Assembly (NCBI GenBank): GCA_004431415.1
Contig: QPMI01000127.1
Span: 1 to 64,000 of the forward strand
From: Cyanophora paradoxa
Lineage: Eukaryota > Glaucocystophyceae > Cyanophorales > Cyanophoraceae
Length of the DNA stretch: 64,000 nt
Reading direction: 5' to 3'
Shown here: one piece after another, positions 34,605 through 43,437 of the stretch
Position numbering within the stretch: the stretch's first letter is position 1
Layout of the letters: every line of letters starts with the position of its first letter
Program-made: the position numbers and the translations under genes
Notes under the pieces: generated by a model
Told to the model about the DNA's origin: nothing
Database searches by the model: none
The model's input: only the letters and a program-made list of their open reading frames with translations

Positions 34605-34759
34605 CGCGCAGTGGTGGTGGCGGCGGGGGGGCATGCCTCCGTCGGTCGGTTCGTCGCTTTTTCGCAGTACCCCGGTAGGCGCGCGGTCCGTCGGTCGGTC
34701 CGACCCGCCCACAGCAAGCTTAGACATGGCGGGCGCCGGCGGCGGCGCGGCGGCCTCGG

Positions 34760-35700
34760 TACCCTCTTGATGGCGAGGGCGAGCCGTTTGCCGCCGGGGG
34801 TGCCCACGGCATCGAAGGCGGCGGCGACCTCCTCGGCGGCCTTGAACAGCTGGAAGAAAGAGACCGTCACCGCCTCGGCCCTCTGCAGGAGGAGGAGGGC
34901 GGCGCCCGCGGCCCGGCTGGGCGCCGTCCCGCCGCCGGCCCCCGCCATCAGGGCGCCGGCGATCGCGCTCACCGCCGGCAATTCCGGCGGCGCCACGCCG
35001 TAGATCGCGACCGCCAACGAGACCGCCGCGCCCCGCCCGACGCAGAGGGAGACCCGCCTGCTGCCCACGGTGCCGATGGCGTCGAAGGCGCCGGCGACCG
35101 CCGAGATGCTGTGGGCCAGCTTGGCGAACGCGTCGGTCGCCCGCTGGACGGCCGCCACCTCCGGCCCCGCCTCCGCCAGGAGGATGCTCTGTACCACGCT
35201 CACCAGCTCCCCGCGAGACCGGATGATGATCGGAGGCGGAGGCGGGGGCGGGGCTGCCTGCTGCTGGGCCGCCTGCGCCTGGGCCTGGGGCTGGGCCGCC
35301 TGCGCCTGGGCCACCTGCGCCTGGGCCCGCGGCTGGGCCGCCTGCGCCTGGGCGCCCGCCGGCGCTGCCACTGCCACCAGGGCGAGGGCCGCGGCCGCCG
35401 CCGCAGCGGCCTCCTCCCGTGCCCGGGCCGCCACCCGCTCGAGGAATGTGCCCTTCAGGCTGTGGAGGCCGAGCCGGAGCCCCCCGCCTCCATGGCCTCC
35501 GCGGCGCGCAGGGGCCCGAGCTCGGCGGCGAGCGCGGCGTAGAAGGAGCGGGTGCTGCCCCCGCGGGGGAGCATGAGCGCGTGGACCGCCGCGACGGCCT
35601 CGTCCGTCGTGATGCGGTCTTCCGCATCGAGCCGGCCGTGGAGCTCGCCCCCGCCGTGCCTATGCCGCCCCCGGGCCCGGACCCGGGCCTCCCCGCCGGC
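34760..35700 (-). CDS. Ala-rich protein with internal duplication, frame-broken
   Basis: Minus strand: LDAEDRITTDEAVAAVHALM, FYAALAAELGPLRAAEAMEA, frame change near 35,455, then LKGTFLERVAARAREEAAAA, a Gln/Ala linker, LVSVVQSILLAEAGPEVAAV, AFDAIGTVGSRRVSLCVGRG and later AFDAVGTPGGKRLALAIKRV. The last two segments and their helical surroundings repeat each other, so the C-terminal half is a duplicated domain. No family recognised. Confidence 0.5.
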
Positions 35701-35749
35701 CTGGTCCCCGGGGCCGGCACCTGGACCGCCGTCCACCACGTCTCATGGC

Positions 35750-35977
35750 CGCATCAGCACGCTCGAGGAGCGTGTGCGCACCCTCGAATCGGAGCTCTCC
35801 GACACCAAAACAGTCTCCGCGCTGGAGGCAGCCCTCCCCCCCCTCTTGCGGGAGAAGCCGCCCGCTGGCCCCACCCGGCCGCCGCCAATGCCGCCGCCGC
35901 CGCCGGCGGCCCCTTCGCTGGCCCTGATCGCAATTGAGGATGCCCACTCCTCGGCGTCTGTGTCGGGCGGCACGTAG
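35750..35977 (+). CDS. Coiled-coil C-terminal fragment
   Basis: Plus frame ISTLEERVRTLESELSDTKT, VSALEAALPPLLREKPPAG, a Pro-rich stretch, LALIAIEDAHSSASVSGGT and a stop at 35,977. A two- or three-heptad coiled coil before a flexible tail. The frame to the left differs, so the N-terminus is cut near 35,750. Confidence 0.4.
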   Translation, partial: RISTLEERVRTLESELSDTKTVSALEAALPPLLREKPPAGPTRPPPMPPPPPAAPSLALIAIEDAHSSASVSGGT

Positions 35978-36081
35978 AAGCAGATGTATGTGTCACCTCA
36001 ATAGCCACACACACGCGTACGACTACACGGGGGGGTGGGTGGGCGCCACGGGGGCGGTAAGCGGCTCGGATGGCTCGTCGG

Positions 36082-36545
36082 CGAGTGGGGGGGTCATCTT
36101 CTCGCCGACCGAGTCGCCGGCGAACCCCACCTGGGCCAAGCACTGCCCGGGCCTCTTCATCCACTCCGAGTACGACCCCGAGGTCATCCGCGGGATCGTC
36201 AAGAACCAGCAGCGGATCGCCAAGAGCGGCCGCAAGCCCCCCGGCGTCTTCATCGTGCTCGACGACTGCATGTACAACAAGAACGCGATCTCGAACGACA
36301 AGTACCTGCGCTACGTATTCCAGAACGGCCGCCACAACGGGATCCACCTCGTGATCGCGGCCCAGTACCTCATGGACCTCGGCCCCGCCCTCCGCGGCAA
36401 CATCGACGTCATATTCGCCTGCTCCGAGAACAACGACACCACGCGCAAGAAGATCTGGACCAACTTCTTCGGCTATATGGACTACCTCGCCTTCAAGCAG
36501 GTCTTCTCGCAGGTGACGCAGGACTTCGGCGTCCTCGTCGCTGCT
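36082..36545 (+). CDS. A32-type DNA packaging ATPase, C-terminal piece
   Basis: The frame reads SGGVIFSPTESPANPTWAKH, LFIHSEYDPEVIRGIVKNQQ, PPGVFIVLDDCMYNKNAI (Walker B FIVLDD at about 36,249-36,266), SNDKYLRYVFQNGRHNGIHL, VIAAQYLMDLGPALRGNIDV, IFACSENNDTTRKKIWTNFF, AFKQVFSQVTQDFGVLVA. These are the Walker B, sensor and C-terminal motifs of NCLDV A32 packaging ATPases. No start codon fits: sense starts at CGAGT plus a G-run (36,082-36,093), like the end of the N-terminal piece at 10,359-10,369. After about 36,545 it stops resembling the family, so the last segment is missing. Confidence 0.85.
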
Positions 36546-36639
36546 GCCAGGCTGGGAGCTCTATCGGGCGAGTGGGGGCCCGGCCCGGTCGGGTGGGCTC
36601 TAATAATTTATTCCCCCCCCCTAAGAAGAAGGGTGGTAT

Positions 36640-37050
36640 AGGGTACTCGCGCGGCACCGACCCGGGCGGCGGCGGGTAGGGGCACCAGTTGTACATCTTC
36701 ATGACATAGATGCTGAATGCCGGGTCGAGCTGGATCAACTGCTTGGCATGCGCCTGGGCCTCCTCGACCGTCGCGAAGGCGCCGCGAATCTTGAAGGCGA
36801 AGGTGCTTCCCTTCTGCGTCCCAGGGATGTGCGCATCCTCGGGGGTGACAACCGATACGAGGGCGTACTGCAGGCCGGGGACCTCGATCGGGTCCGGCAC
36901 GGGCCGCACGCGGACGCCGGGCCCGGTGGGCTTTGGCTCCGGGAAGTTGGCCTCCGGCCTCACGTCCACCCCCGTCGCCTCACGGAGCATCTCCATGGCG
37001 GCGCCGGGGGGCAGGAAATCCTGGGAAGTGCCGTCGTCGCCGCCGCTCAT
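36640..37050 (-). CDS. DUF5832-like conserved NCLDV protein
   Basis: ATG 37,050: SGGDDGTSQDFLPPGAAMEM, PDPIEVPGLQYALVSVVTPE, FKIRGAFATVEEAQAHAKQL, IQLDPAFSIYVMKMYNWCPY. The QxYxLxSxxSPE...FKxRGxFxTxEEAxxHAKxLxxxDPxFxIxVxxxxxWxP pattern matches a small family of unknown function (DUF5832 as I recall it) common in NCLDVs. The C-terminal tail beyond the Pro-rich segment runs into low complexity. Its ATG overlaps the stop of the upstream gene (ATGA), suggesting co-expression. Confidence 0.6.
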
Positions 37051-37338
37051 GTCTCTTCTCCTCTGCTCTCACCATCGCTTCCCTTGACGACATGCACCCC
37101 CTGTGTAACCAGCCCCAGTGCGCCTGTTGGCCAGAGTAGGGTAGCATCCTCGAGGTGCCGATGAAAATCGGAAGAATGTGCAATCCCACGGAGCATTCGC
37201 GGGTCCACGATGCCGGCGATGAAGAACAGGGGTGCCCTGATGTCAAAGAGCCCCACCCGGTCGAGGACAGTCTGCTGCCCGGCCGAGCGGGACAGAACAG
37301 TGTGGTAGCGAGACGGGGGCCGCCGGAAGCCGATCATG
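37047..37338 (-). CDS. Hypothetical protein upstream of and overlapping the DUF5832-like gene
   Basis: ATG 37,338: MIGFRRPPSRYHTVLSRSAG, QQTVLDRVGLFDIRAPLFFI, AGIVDPRMLRGIAHSSDFHR, HLEDATLLWPTGALGLVTQG. Ninety-six residues, low GC. Sense extends a little upstream of the ATG (VCEGILWRGWGIS), so the start could be earlier or cut near 37,376. It overlaps the next gene by 4 bp. No family recognised. Confidence 0.5.
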
Positions 37339-37378
37339 GATATACCCCATCCTCGCCACAAAATTCCTTCACACACTA

Positions 37379-38109
37379 GGTGGCCTGAAGCGCCCTCCGC
37401 AGCTCCCTGAGCAGCCCGGTCGGCGGCAAGGGCTTCCCCGACTCGGTGCGGCAGGCCCCAGGCCCGTTGCACCGCCGCAGGAGGGCCCGCAGCCGCCGCC
37501 GGTCCCCGCGCACCGCCGCCAGGGCCTCCTGCTCGGTCCTGCACGTGCCCAGCGCCCCGCGCCAGGCCTCAAGGAGGCTCGCGTCGGAGGCGGCGCGGCG
37601 GTTGGTTCCGACGTACACGTCCTGGCGGGCCAGGCGGGCGCTCCTCCTCGGCCGCTGCTGTGAGGGGCCGGGGGCGCCGTCGTTGGGTACCCCTGGTGGG
37701 GGTGGCGCCGGTGGGGCCGGCGGCGGTCCCGGCGGCGCCGGCGGCCCGGGCGGCGCCGCCCCGGGCCCCCCTGGGCCTCCTCCTCGTCCTCGTCGTCGTC
37801 GTCGTCGCCCGCCGCCCCCTGCCCCTCCTCGTGGGGCGCCAGGAGCACCTCCTCTCCGTCCTCGTTGGCCTGCTCGACCTCGATGTGCCTCGCCCCGCGC
37901 ACGTGGGCCTGCACGCGCCCCGATGCCACCCCGGCCATCAGCCCTGCCTCCAGCACGTTGGCGGGCATGGCCCCCCGCATGCGCTCCACCCGGTTGGCTG
38001 CCTCTCGCTCGGGGGCGTAGATCCGGGCGCTGTCGCGCGGCTCCAGGCCCTGGATGCCCTCGAGCCTCCTGGGGGCCCCGGGGCGGCGCCGCGGCATGAG
38101 GATTTCCAT
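37379..38109 (-). CDS. Hypothetical basic protein with acidic and Pro-rich linker, one frame change
   Basis: ATG 38,109: MEILMPRRRPGAPRRLEGIQ, DSARIYAPEREAANRVERMR, AMPANVLEAGLMAGVASGRV, HIEVEQANEDGEEVLLAPHE, an Asp run from GAC triplets (about 37,775-37,806), then after a shift a Pro/Gly linker, SQQRPRRSARLARQDVYVGT and RGDRRRLRALLRRCNGPGAC. About 245 residues. No family recognised. Confidence 0.5.
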
Positions 38110-38129
38110 GGCGCGCCCCCCTGACGACC

Positions 38130-38756
38130 GGCTCGCTCACCAGCTACGGGCTGGCCTACCGAGCTGGGCCTCGTCCGGGCCCTCCTGACCGGCGGGGGCG
38201 TCGGCGACGGGCGCGCCGCCGCGCTCGAATGGTGGCACTCCTTCGCCGCCCGCGAGCTGCTGCTGGGCGAGGCGCCGCCCGCCGGCAGCGGCCCGAGGGC
38301 ACCGCCGCCGCCCGGGCCGCCGCGGTCGAGGCCGCCGCGCGGGGGGCCGCGGAGGCGCGCGGCTTGGACGCGGCGGCAGAGGAGATCCGCGAGCGGCGGC
38401 GCCGCGCGGAGGCGGTCATCAAGGGGCTCGAGGAAGCGGTCGCGGAGGCAAACAAGCTGAAGGAGGAGGCGGCCGCGAAGGAGGCGCTGAAGGAGGAGTT
38501 GGCCGCCAAGAAGCGCAAGCTGGAGGAGGAGGCGGCCAACGCCGCGGCCAAGAAGCGCAAGCTGGAGGAGGAGGCGGCGGCATTGGCGACGGAGGCCGAG
38601 GCGATCAAGAAGGGGCTCGAGGAGGCTGCGGCGGCAGAGGAGGCGGTGACGAAGGTGGCCAAGGAGATGGCGGAGGCGGCAACGCAAGCGCCGCTGGGCA
38701 AGCTCGAGGAGCTCAAGGAGATACTGCACCTAGTGCAGCCGCGCAGATCGTCGTAG
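38130..38756 (+). CDS. Coiled-coil protein, 5'-cut, one frame change
   Basis: Reads TELGLVRALLTGGGVGDGRA, ALEWWHSFAARELLLGEAPP, then shifts frame into a long Ala/Glu/Lys coiled coil (EEIRERRRRAEAVIKGLEEA, two copies of AKKRKLEEEAA, LKEILHLVQPRRSS) with a stop at 38,756. The duplicated KKRKLEEE blocks also resemble nuclear localisation signals. Structural or scaffold role possible; unrecognised. Confidence 0.5.
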   Translation, partial: GSLTSYGLAYRAGPRPGPPDRRGRRRRARRRARMVALLRRPRAAAGRGAARRQRPEGTAAARAAAVEAAARGAAEARGLDAAAEEIRERRRRAEAVIKGLEEAVAEANKLKEEAAAKEALKEELAAKKRKLEEEAANAAAKKRKLEEEAAALATEAEAIKKGLEEAAAAEEAVTKVAKEMAEAATQAPLGKLEELKEILHLVQPRRSS

Positions 38757-38764
38757 TAGAGTAA

Positions 38765-39060
38765 GGGTGATACCGGCAAGTGTGGGGAGGCCGCGAACAT
38801 GGATTTTGCTGGAGGGGGCGACGCGGGCCGCCAGGCGGAAGGCACCGAGGGTGCCTCCCCGCAGCGTGAGGGTCATCTTGTCGTTGCCGAGCACGAAGAT
38901 GCGCGACTCGTTGCCGCCAGTGAGGAGCGTGCGGGCGCCGACGACGACGGCGGCGGGGCCGGCGCAGCGGGCGGCCCCGCCTGCGGCGGCCGCGGCCGCG
39001 GCGGCGGCGGCGGCGGCCCGAGGCCGTCGTCGTCGTCATCATCGCTCTCTGCCAGGTTTA
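38765..39060 (-). CDS. Hypothetical protein, acidic linker plus beta domain, cut and frame-broken
   Basis: Minus strand: PEVINLAESDDDDDDG, a Pro-rich linker, then after a shift TLLTGGNESRIFVLGNDKMT, LTLRGGTLGAFRLAARVAPS, KIHVRGLPTLAGITLTL. Beta-rich, like the core of a fibre head or lectin-like domain, but unrecognised. Cut at the right near 39,060 and at the left against the coiled-coil gene. Confidence 0.4.
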
Positions 39061-39061
39061 T

Positions 39062-39275
39062 CACTTCGGGGGGGGGCGCTGGGGCAGCTGGGCTGCTGCA
39101 GCTGCGAGGCGCTCGCCTCGCTCGAGCTCGTCGGCTGCACCCTCGACCCCCGCCGGCCCTGGCGGGCGGCGTCGGCCGTGCCGCTGACCGGCGGCGCCAA
39201 CGACCCCCTCCCCAGCGACCGGCGCCAGCGGATGGCCGAGGCCGGCGCCATGGCCGTCCGCGCCGTCGATCCGTC
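39062..39275 (+). CDS. Hypothetical fragment fused to the next gene
   Basis: Frame GALGQLGCCSCEALASLELV, GCTLDPRRPWRAASAVPLTG, DRRQRMAEAGAMAVRAVDPS, GC-rich. It reads in frame into the following long gene, but composition and style change near 39,275. ASLELVGCTLDP resembles an LRR strand. Confidence 0.3.
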
Positions 39276-40617
39276 CTGGATACTGCCTGGGACAATCCAC
39301 CCGGGCACCGTGGACAAGCCCGACCCGCAGCGGCGGCGCATGTACGAGTGCATGGAGGCCGACGGTAAGAAGAACTGGCAGCCGGAGATTGCGTTAGACC
39401 CAGGCATCAGGTCTCGCCCCCTCCCGGCCGGTGAACTCGTCCCGTACTCCTGGGTATCCATCCGGGCAATGCGGCAACTCTACTCGAACTCCGACATCGA
39501 CGGGGTCACGGACGTAGAAGACGACGGTGGAAACGGCGGCGGCTTCGATGCCCTGATGTTGGAGGAGGAGGACGAAACCGATGAACTCCTCGGCGGCGCC
39601 CGCCGGCGGATCGAGCCCCCCAGCAGACTGGCCCCGGGCCCGGAGCCTGTCGCAGGCCCCAGTGGCGCCGGCCCCCCCGAGGCCGCCCCCGGCCTGCAGC
39701 TGGCCATCCAGGTACCGCCGCCGCAACCGCCGCCGCTGGCCATCGAGGGGCCTCGTCGCAGGACTCCGGTTGTCCAGACGGGTCGCAGGACACCGGTTGT
39801 CCAGGCGGTGGCCGCCGGCGTTGGCAGGACTACAGCACCCCGGCCCAGCGGCCTCCGGCCAGGCTTCTTCGGAGGAGGCGTCGGCGGTGGTCGCAGGACG
39901 TCGACTCCGGCTGCCACGCTGGAGCCGCAGGCAGGCTTCTTTCAGCCGATAGTCGACGACGACCCCGACTTCGAAGATGCCGAAATGGACTTCCCGCTGC
40001 CCCCGCCCGATCGCCCGATTAAGCTTGAAACCCGACCTCCGACCTCTGTCGGCGGCGCCCTGGTGGTACCCGGGCGGCGGCCACAGCAGGTCCAATTCGA
40101 GGAGGCCGAGCCAGGGCTTTTCCAGCGGATCCGCGACGGGCTCGCAGGTTTCTTCGGCGGGGGTGGCAGATCCGGAAACGAAGAAGCTGTGGAAGGGCGA
40201 CCGTCGGCCACGTGGCAGAGGGTCCAGGGGGCCCTGGGGGCCCTTCGCCAGCTCCCAGCCGCGACCCAAGCGGCGGCGTGGTCTGTGTGGGACCAAATTC
40301 AAGAGTCGCGCGGGCGAATTCCCCCGGGTTTATTTAGCCAACTCGGTACGGCCGGCGCGCTTGCACTGCAGGCCCTCTGGGCCGCGTATCAGGAAGATCC
40401 GCGCGGGGTCTCTACGGCTCTGGCGCTGGCTGCGCCGGGCCGGGGCGCCGGTGCCGGCTTTTCTCCGTCCGGCTTCGTTCCAACGACCGGCCTGGTTCCG
40501 ACCGGCTCTGCGCCGACCGGATTGGTTCCGGTAACCGGCATGGTTCCGGTAACCGGCATGGTTCCGGCAGGCTTCAACAACGGCGGCCCCGGCATGGCCG
40601 CACTCCCTGGCTGGTAG
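39275..40617 (+). CDS. Long Pro-rich protein with TGxVP repeats
   Basis: About 445 residues: WILPGTIHPGTVDKPDPQRR, NWQPEIALDPGIRSRPLPAG, ELVPYSWVSIRAMRQLYSNS, an acidic tract, a long Pro/Arg region with two copies of RRTPVVQ, FFGGGVGGG, FQPIVDDDPDFEDAEMDFPL, LFQRIRDGLAGFFGGGG, a helical part (LPAATQAAAWSVWDQIQE, ALALQALWAAYQEDPRG), and C-terminal repeats of about seven residues (TGLVP, TGMVPV). Lower GC than neighbours and intact to the stop at 40,617. A virion structural or tegument-like protein is a reasonable guess; no family recognised. Confidence 0.55.
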
Positions 40618-40643
40618 CAGCTGTGTAGGCTCTAGGCGCGGCA

Positions 40644-40651
40644 TTTTTTTT
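40644..40651 (+). promoter_or_regulatory. T-run promoter-like element
   Basis: GCATTTTTTTTG with eight T, 31 nt before ATG 40,683. A GA dinucleotide run lies between. Confidence 0.5.
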
Positions 40652-40682
40652 GTACCCAAACAGAGAGAGAGAGAGAGTTCCG

Positions 40683-40886
40683 ATGTCCGACGTACTTACC
40701 CCTATCAGGGGGCGCCGGCTTTCCAGATGGCCTGCGCCCGACGTGAAAGAGGTGAACCCGAACGGAAAGCGAACCAAAGGATCAGGACGGCAGGTGACCG
40801 TGTATGCCCGCCTGCTCTCCATGTGGGAGTGGGGGGAGAGGGGCCGCCCGGGGGCGCGCCTTGTCATCTACGCCGCGGGAGCATAA
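40683..40886 (+). CDS. Small basic hypothetical protein
   Basis: ATG 40,683: MSDVLTPIRGRRLSRWPAPD, VKEVNPNGKRTKGSGRQVTV, YARLLSMWEWG. About 67 residues, basic. GC rises after about 40,830, so the last residues may come from an adjoining block. The T-run supports the start. Confidence 0.5.
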   Translation: MSDVLTPIRGRRLSRWPAPDVKEVNPNGKRTKGSGRQVTVYARLLSMWEWGERGRPGARLVIYAAGA

Positions 40887-40909
40887 CGGGGACGTTCCCG
40901 GGGGCGCCC

Positions 40910-41865
40910 ATGTCCTTCTCCTCGTACCGTACGGGAATGGTCGCGGGGGTCCCCCAGTCGGGGCCCCTCCGAATGTCCCACTTCCTGGGCAAGGGGCCCC
41001 TCGGGCATGGGGCGACGTCCCTGTCGGCGGCCGAGCTCGGGCAGGGCCTGAGCAGCCTGCAGGGCACGCGCTTCCTCGTTACGTCCAATATCACCACGTT
41101 CGGCGGCACCGTCCGCTGGGTGTGCGACCCCACGAACGCCTTCCCCGCCTACACGATGGCCTTCCTGCCGACGGGGACCCCCGAGGGCGTCCCCATGCTC
41201 TCGATCACCTATGAAGGCAGCTTCGAGGCACGCGTCCCCTACTCCACGCTGGGCATCAGCAACACGGCGGCATGGGCCCTGACCGTCGCGGTCGAGCCGG
41301 GGGGGTTCCGCATCTACACCCCGCGGGGGGCCGAGGGCACCTTCTACGGGGTCCAGCCCGGGAGCCCCGGCTCCTCCCTTGCCCGGCTCGAGGTGGCCGA
41401 CGGGATGGCCGTGAGGCGCACCATGAGCGTCCGCTGCTTGTACACGTACACGGGGGCCGAACAGCTGTTCACCGTGCCCCCCTCGGTCACCTCGCTCTAC
41501 TTCAAGCTCTGGGGCGGCGCCGGGGTGGGCAACGCCGGCCTCGGCGGCGGCGGGGGGTTCACCTCGGCGCTCCTGGCGGTGAGCCCGGGGCAGGTCCTGC
41601 GCATCATCACGGGTGGGGCCGGGGCCTGGGGCGTGGGCGGCTTCGGTGGGGGCGGCTCCGGGAACGGCACGTCCGTCGCGGGCGGGGGGAGGTCCGCCGT
41701 GCGCCTCAGCGGGGCGTGGCGGACATCATCACGGCCGGCGGGGCGGGGCGGCGGCTCGTACGGCCAGACCGGCGGCGGCGGCGCCGGCGGCGGCCTGGTC
41801 GGCCAGAACGGACACGGCGGCTCGACCGGCGGCACGCAGACCGCGGGGGGGGCCGCGGGCGGGGA
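40910..41865 (+). CDS. Glycine-rich surface/fibre protein with N-terminal beta domain, 3'-cut
   Basis: ATG 40,910: MSFSSYRTGMVAGVPQSGPL, a beta domain of about 160 residues (TRFLVTSNITTFGGTVRWVC, TMAFLPTGTPEGVPMLSITY), then YTYTGAEQLFTVPPSVTSLY, FKLWGGAGVGNAGLGGGGG, GGGRSAVRLSGAW, DIITAGGAG (after one shift at about 41,716), GGTQTAGGAAGGD, where it stops at a junction with an unrelated minus-strand fragment. It is the only glycine-rich copy here with a full N-terminal domain. Likely fibre or attachment protein. Confidence 0.65.
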
Positions 41866-41867
41866 CG

Positions 41868-42055
41868 ACAAAGCCCTGGTTGAGGAAACCGGAGAGGATG
41901 GAGTAGGCACGGAAGGCGTAGTCGACGAAGTGGGCGACGCGGGCGATGGCGTACGTCTTGAGCGGGGGGCGGGGGGCGCGCTTGCGCTTCGCTTCCTCGG
42001 CGGCGATGACCGCATCCAGGCGCTCCTGGCAGCGGCGAGCTACATTGGAGCGGCC
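41868..42055 (-). CDS. Hypothetical fragment
   Basis: Minus strand after a stop: GSLGRSNVARRCQERLDAVI, AAEEAKRKRAPRPPLKTYAI, ARVAHFVDYAFRAYSILSGF, LNQGFVV. Helical and Arg/Ala-rich. Cut tail-to-tail against the glycine-rich gene. No family recognised. Confidence 0.4.
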
Positions 42056-42092
42056 CAGCGAACCGGTTGCCGAGGGCTAAACTGAAAGTGGG

Positions 42093-42168
42093 CCTGTCGG
42101 TCGGTCGGTCGGTCGGTCGGTTCGGAGCGAGCGGACGGCGAGCACAGGCGAGCGAGCGAGCGAGCGAG
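42093..42168 (+). repeat. Tetranucleotide repeats (GTCG)n and (GAGC)n
   Basis: A run of TCGG/GTCG units at about 42,093-42,121 and of GAGC/AGCG units at about 42,147-42,168. Similar GTCG runs lie at about 34,640-34,715. From 42,060 to 42,430 nothing convincing is coded; the 42,200-42,420 stretch has open frames on both strands but no recognisable protein. Confidence 0.7.
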
Positions 42169-42429
42169 CTCACCGTTCTCCCCCTCTCTCATCCACATCC
42201 TCCTCTTCCCAGCAAAACTTGGTGCTCATCCTGCGCCGACTCTGTGGCCTGCGCCGGCAGCACGGGCCAAGGAGAGCGCACCTTCGTGCTATTGCAAGCT
42301 CCTGCTGTGTGTGTGCGCGCGCGCGGATGGTCGCTCCGGCCGCCGCCGGTCGACCACAACAAGCAAGGGGGGGGGGGAGTGGTCTAGGGGGGTACACGTG
42401 CGCGTCGCGACCTTCCGGCTTCTGTCGCG

Positions 42430-42843
42430 ATGGGAGACAACATCAGCCGCATTCAGGATGCCCACGAAGTGCTGGTTGCATCGCTGCGGGGACTTCGATT
42501 TGGCGAGCGCGCGCAGTCTCCAATCTTCGTGTTCCGCATGCTCGTGACGGAGCTCGACGGCACTGCCACGCCCAAACTGCTGGAAACTTCCTTGAATCTG
42601 CTCAGACTCGCCCGGGCCCTCAACTGCCGCGTCGACAACTGCGGGCCCCGCGCCCGGCACGGGCGCCTCCCCTCGATCCTGGGCCCCACGGGGGTCGTGG
42701 CGGCGACGCTGCCGTGCGTGCACGTGCGGAACGACCCCCGCGCGCCCCTCACGTCGGACGGCGTGGCCCTCCCCATCGTGCCCGCCGACCGCTTCCAGCC
42801 CCTCCTCCGGCGGCTGGCCTGCGCCGCCGCCCCCCGCCCCTAG
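42430..42843 (+). CDS. Hypothetical protein, possibly myristoylated
   Basis: ATG 42,430: MGDNISRIQDAHEVLVASLR, GERAQSPIFVFRMLVTELDG, TPKLLETSLNLLRLARALNC, then a GC-rich half: LPSILGPTGVVAATLPCVHV, LTSDGVALPIVPADRFQPLL. Gly2 with Ser6 is compatible with myristoylation. The composition shift near 42,600 suggests two fused blocks. No family recognised. Confidence 0.5.
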   Translation: MGDNISRIQDAHEVLVASLRGLRFGERAQSPIFVFRMLVTELDGTATPKLLETSLNLLRLARALNCRVDNCGPRARHGRLPSILGPTGVVAATLPCVHVRNDPRAPLTSDGVALPIVPADRFQPLLRRLACAAAPRP

Positions 42844-42898
42844 CTTAGTTCGCTGTGTTTTTTTTTTTTGTAGAACAAGGCAATCAGACATCCCGACG

Positions 42899-43153
42899 AT
42901 GCAGGATCAGGATGTCAAATTCTACCTCTTTGCGCTTTCTTGGGTAGGAATCGGGGTAATGCTCGTGAGTGTATTTATCATCATCGCCGGCGCGACGAGG
43001 CAGGAGAAAGACGACGGTGCTCGCCGGAAAAGGAAGGCGATAATGATCGCCGGGGGGGTCGCGGCGGCGGCGGGGCTCATCTCGATGCTGCCCTACCCGA
43101 TCTACCTCATGGCCCGCCGCGGGCGCGCCGGTGCACGTGGCATCCGCCTCTAA
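42899..43153 (+). CDS. Small two-helix membrane protein
   Basis: ATG 42,899, 29 nt after a 12-T run (42,858-42,869). Eighty-four residues: FYLFALSWVGIGVMLVSVFIIIAGA (membrane helix), a charged loop (RQEKDDGARRKRKA), a second helix (IMIAGGVAAAAGLISMLPYPIYLMA), basic tail. Complete; probable virion membrane protein. Confidence 0.65.
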   Translation: MQDQDVKFYLFALSWVGIGVMLVSVFIIIAGATRQEKDDGARRKRKAIMIAGGVAAAAGLISMLPYPIYLMARRGRAGARGIRL

Positions 43154-43212
43154 GCGACCGCGCTGCTGCCCTGAGTTTTTTCTCGTCGCACTCATCATCA
43201 TCGGCCCCCCCC

Positions 43213-43422
43213 ATGGACCAGTGGCGCGCGAAGTGGGCGGACAAGTGGGGCGAGGTTGCCGGCGCGTACGACCAGTGGGGCGCCCGGTGGGCCGACGCCC
43301 GCGCGGCTGCCGTCGGCGACGTCAACCGCCGCGCGGCCGAGGCCCGGCGGAGAATCCTACGCTCGATGTGCGTTGGCCGGCCTGCGCGCGCACGCGAGGC
43401 GGGCGGCGGCGAACTGACTTAG
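43213..43422 (+). CDS. Small Trp/Ala/Arg-rich helical protein
   Basis: ATG 43,213, 31 nt after a T-run (43,176-43,181). Sixty-nine residues with repeated W-x3-W spacing (MDQWRAKWADKWGEVAGAYD, QWGARWADARAAAVGDVN), amphipathic throughout, ending in a basic tail. Complete; function unknown. Confidence 0.55.
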   Translation: MDQWRAKWADKWGEVAGAYDQWGARWADARAAAVGDVNRRAAEARRRILRSMCVGRPARAREAGGGELT

Positions 43423-43437
43423 CGTTCGCCAGTCGAT

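Noticed and set aside
10370-36081. The 25.7 kb between the two packaging-ATPase halves as one giant intron
   Set aside because: It contains many other genes on both strands, and no intron-like ends; the introns seen here are 50-75 bp.
42200-42420. Possible small genes between the tetranucleotide repeats and ATG 42,430
   Set aside because: Frames on both strands are open, but none has a supported start, a T-run or a convincing composition.
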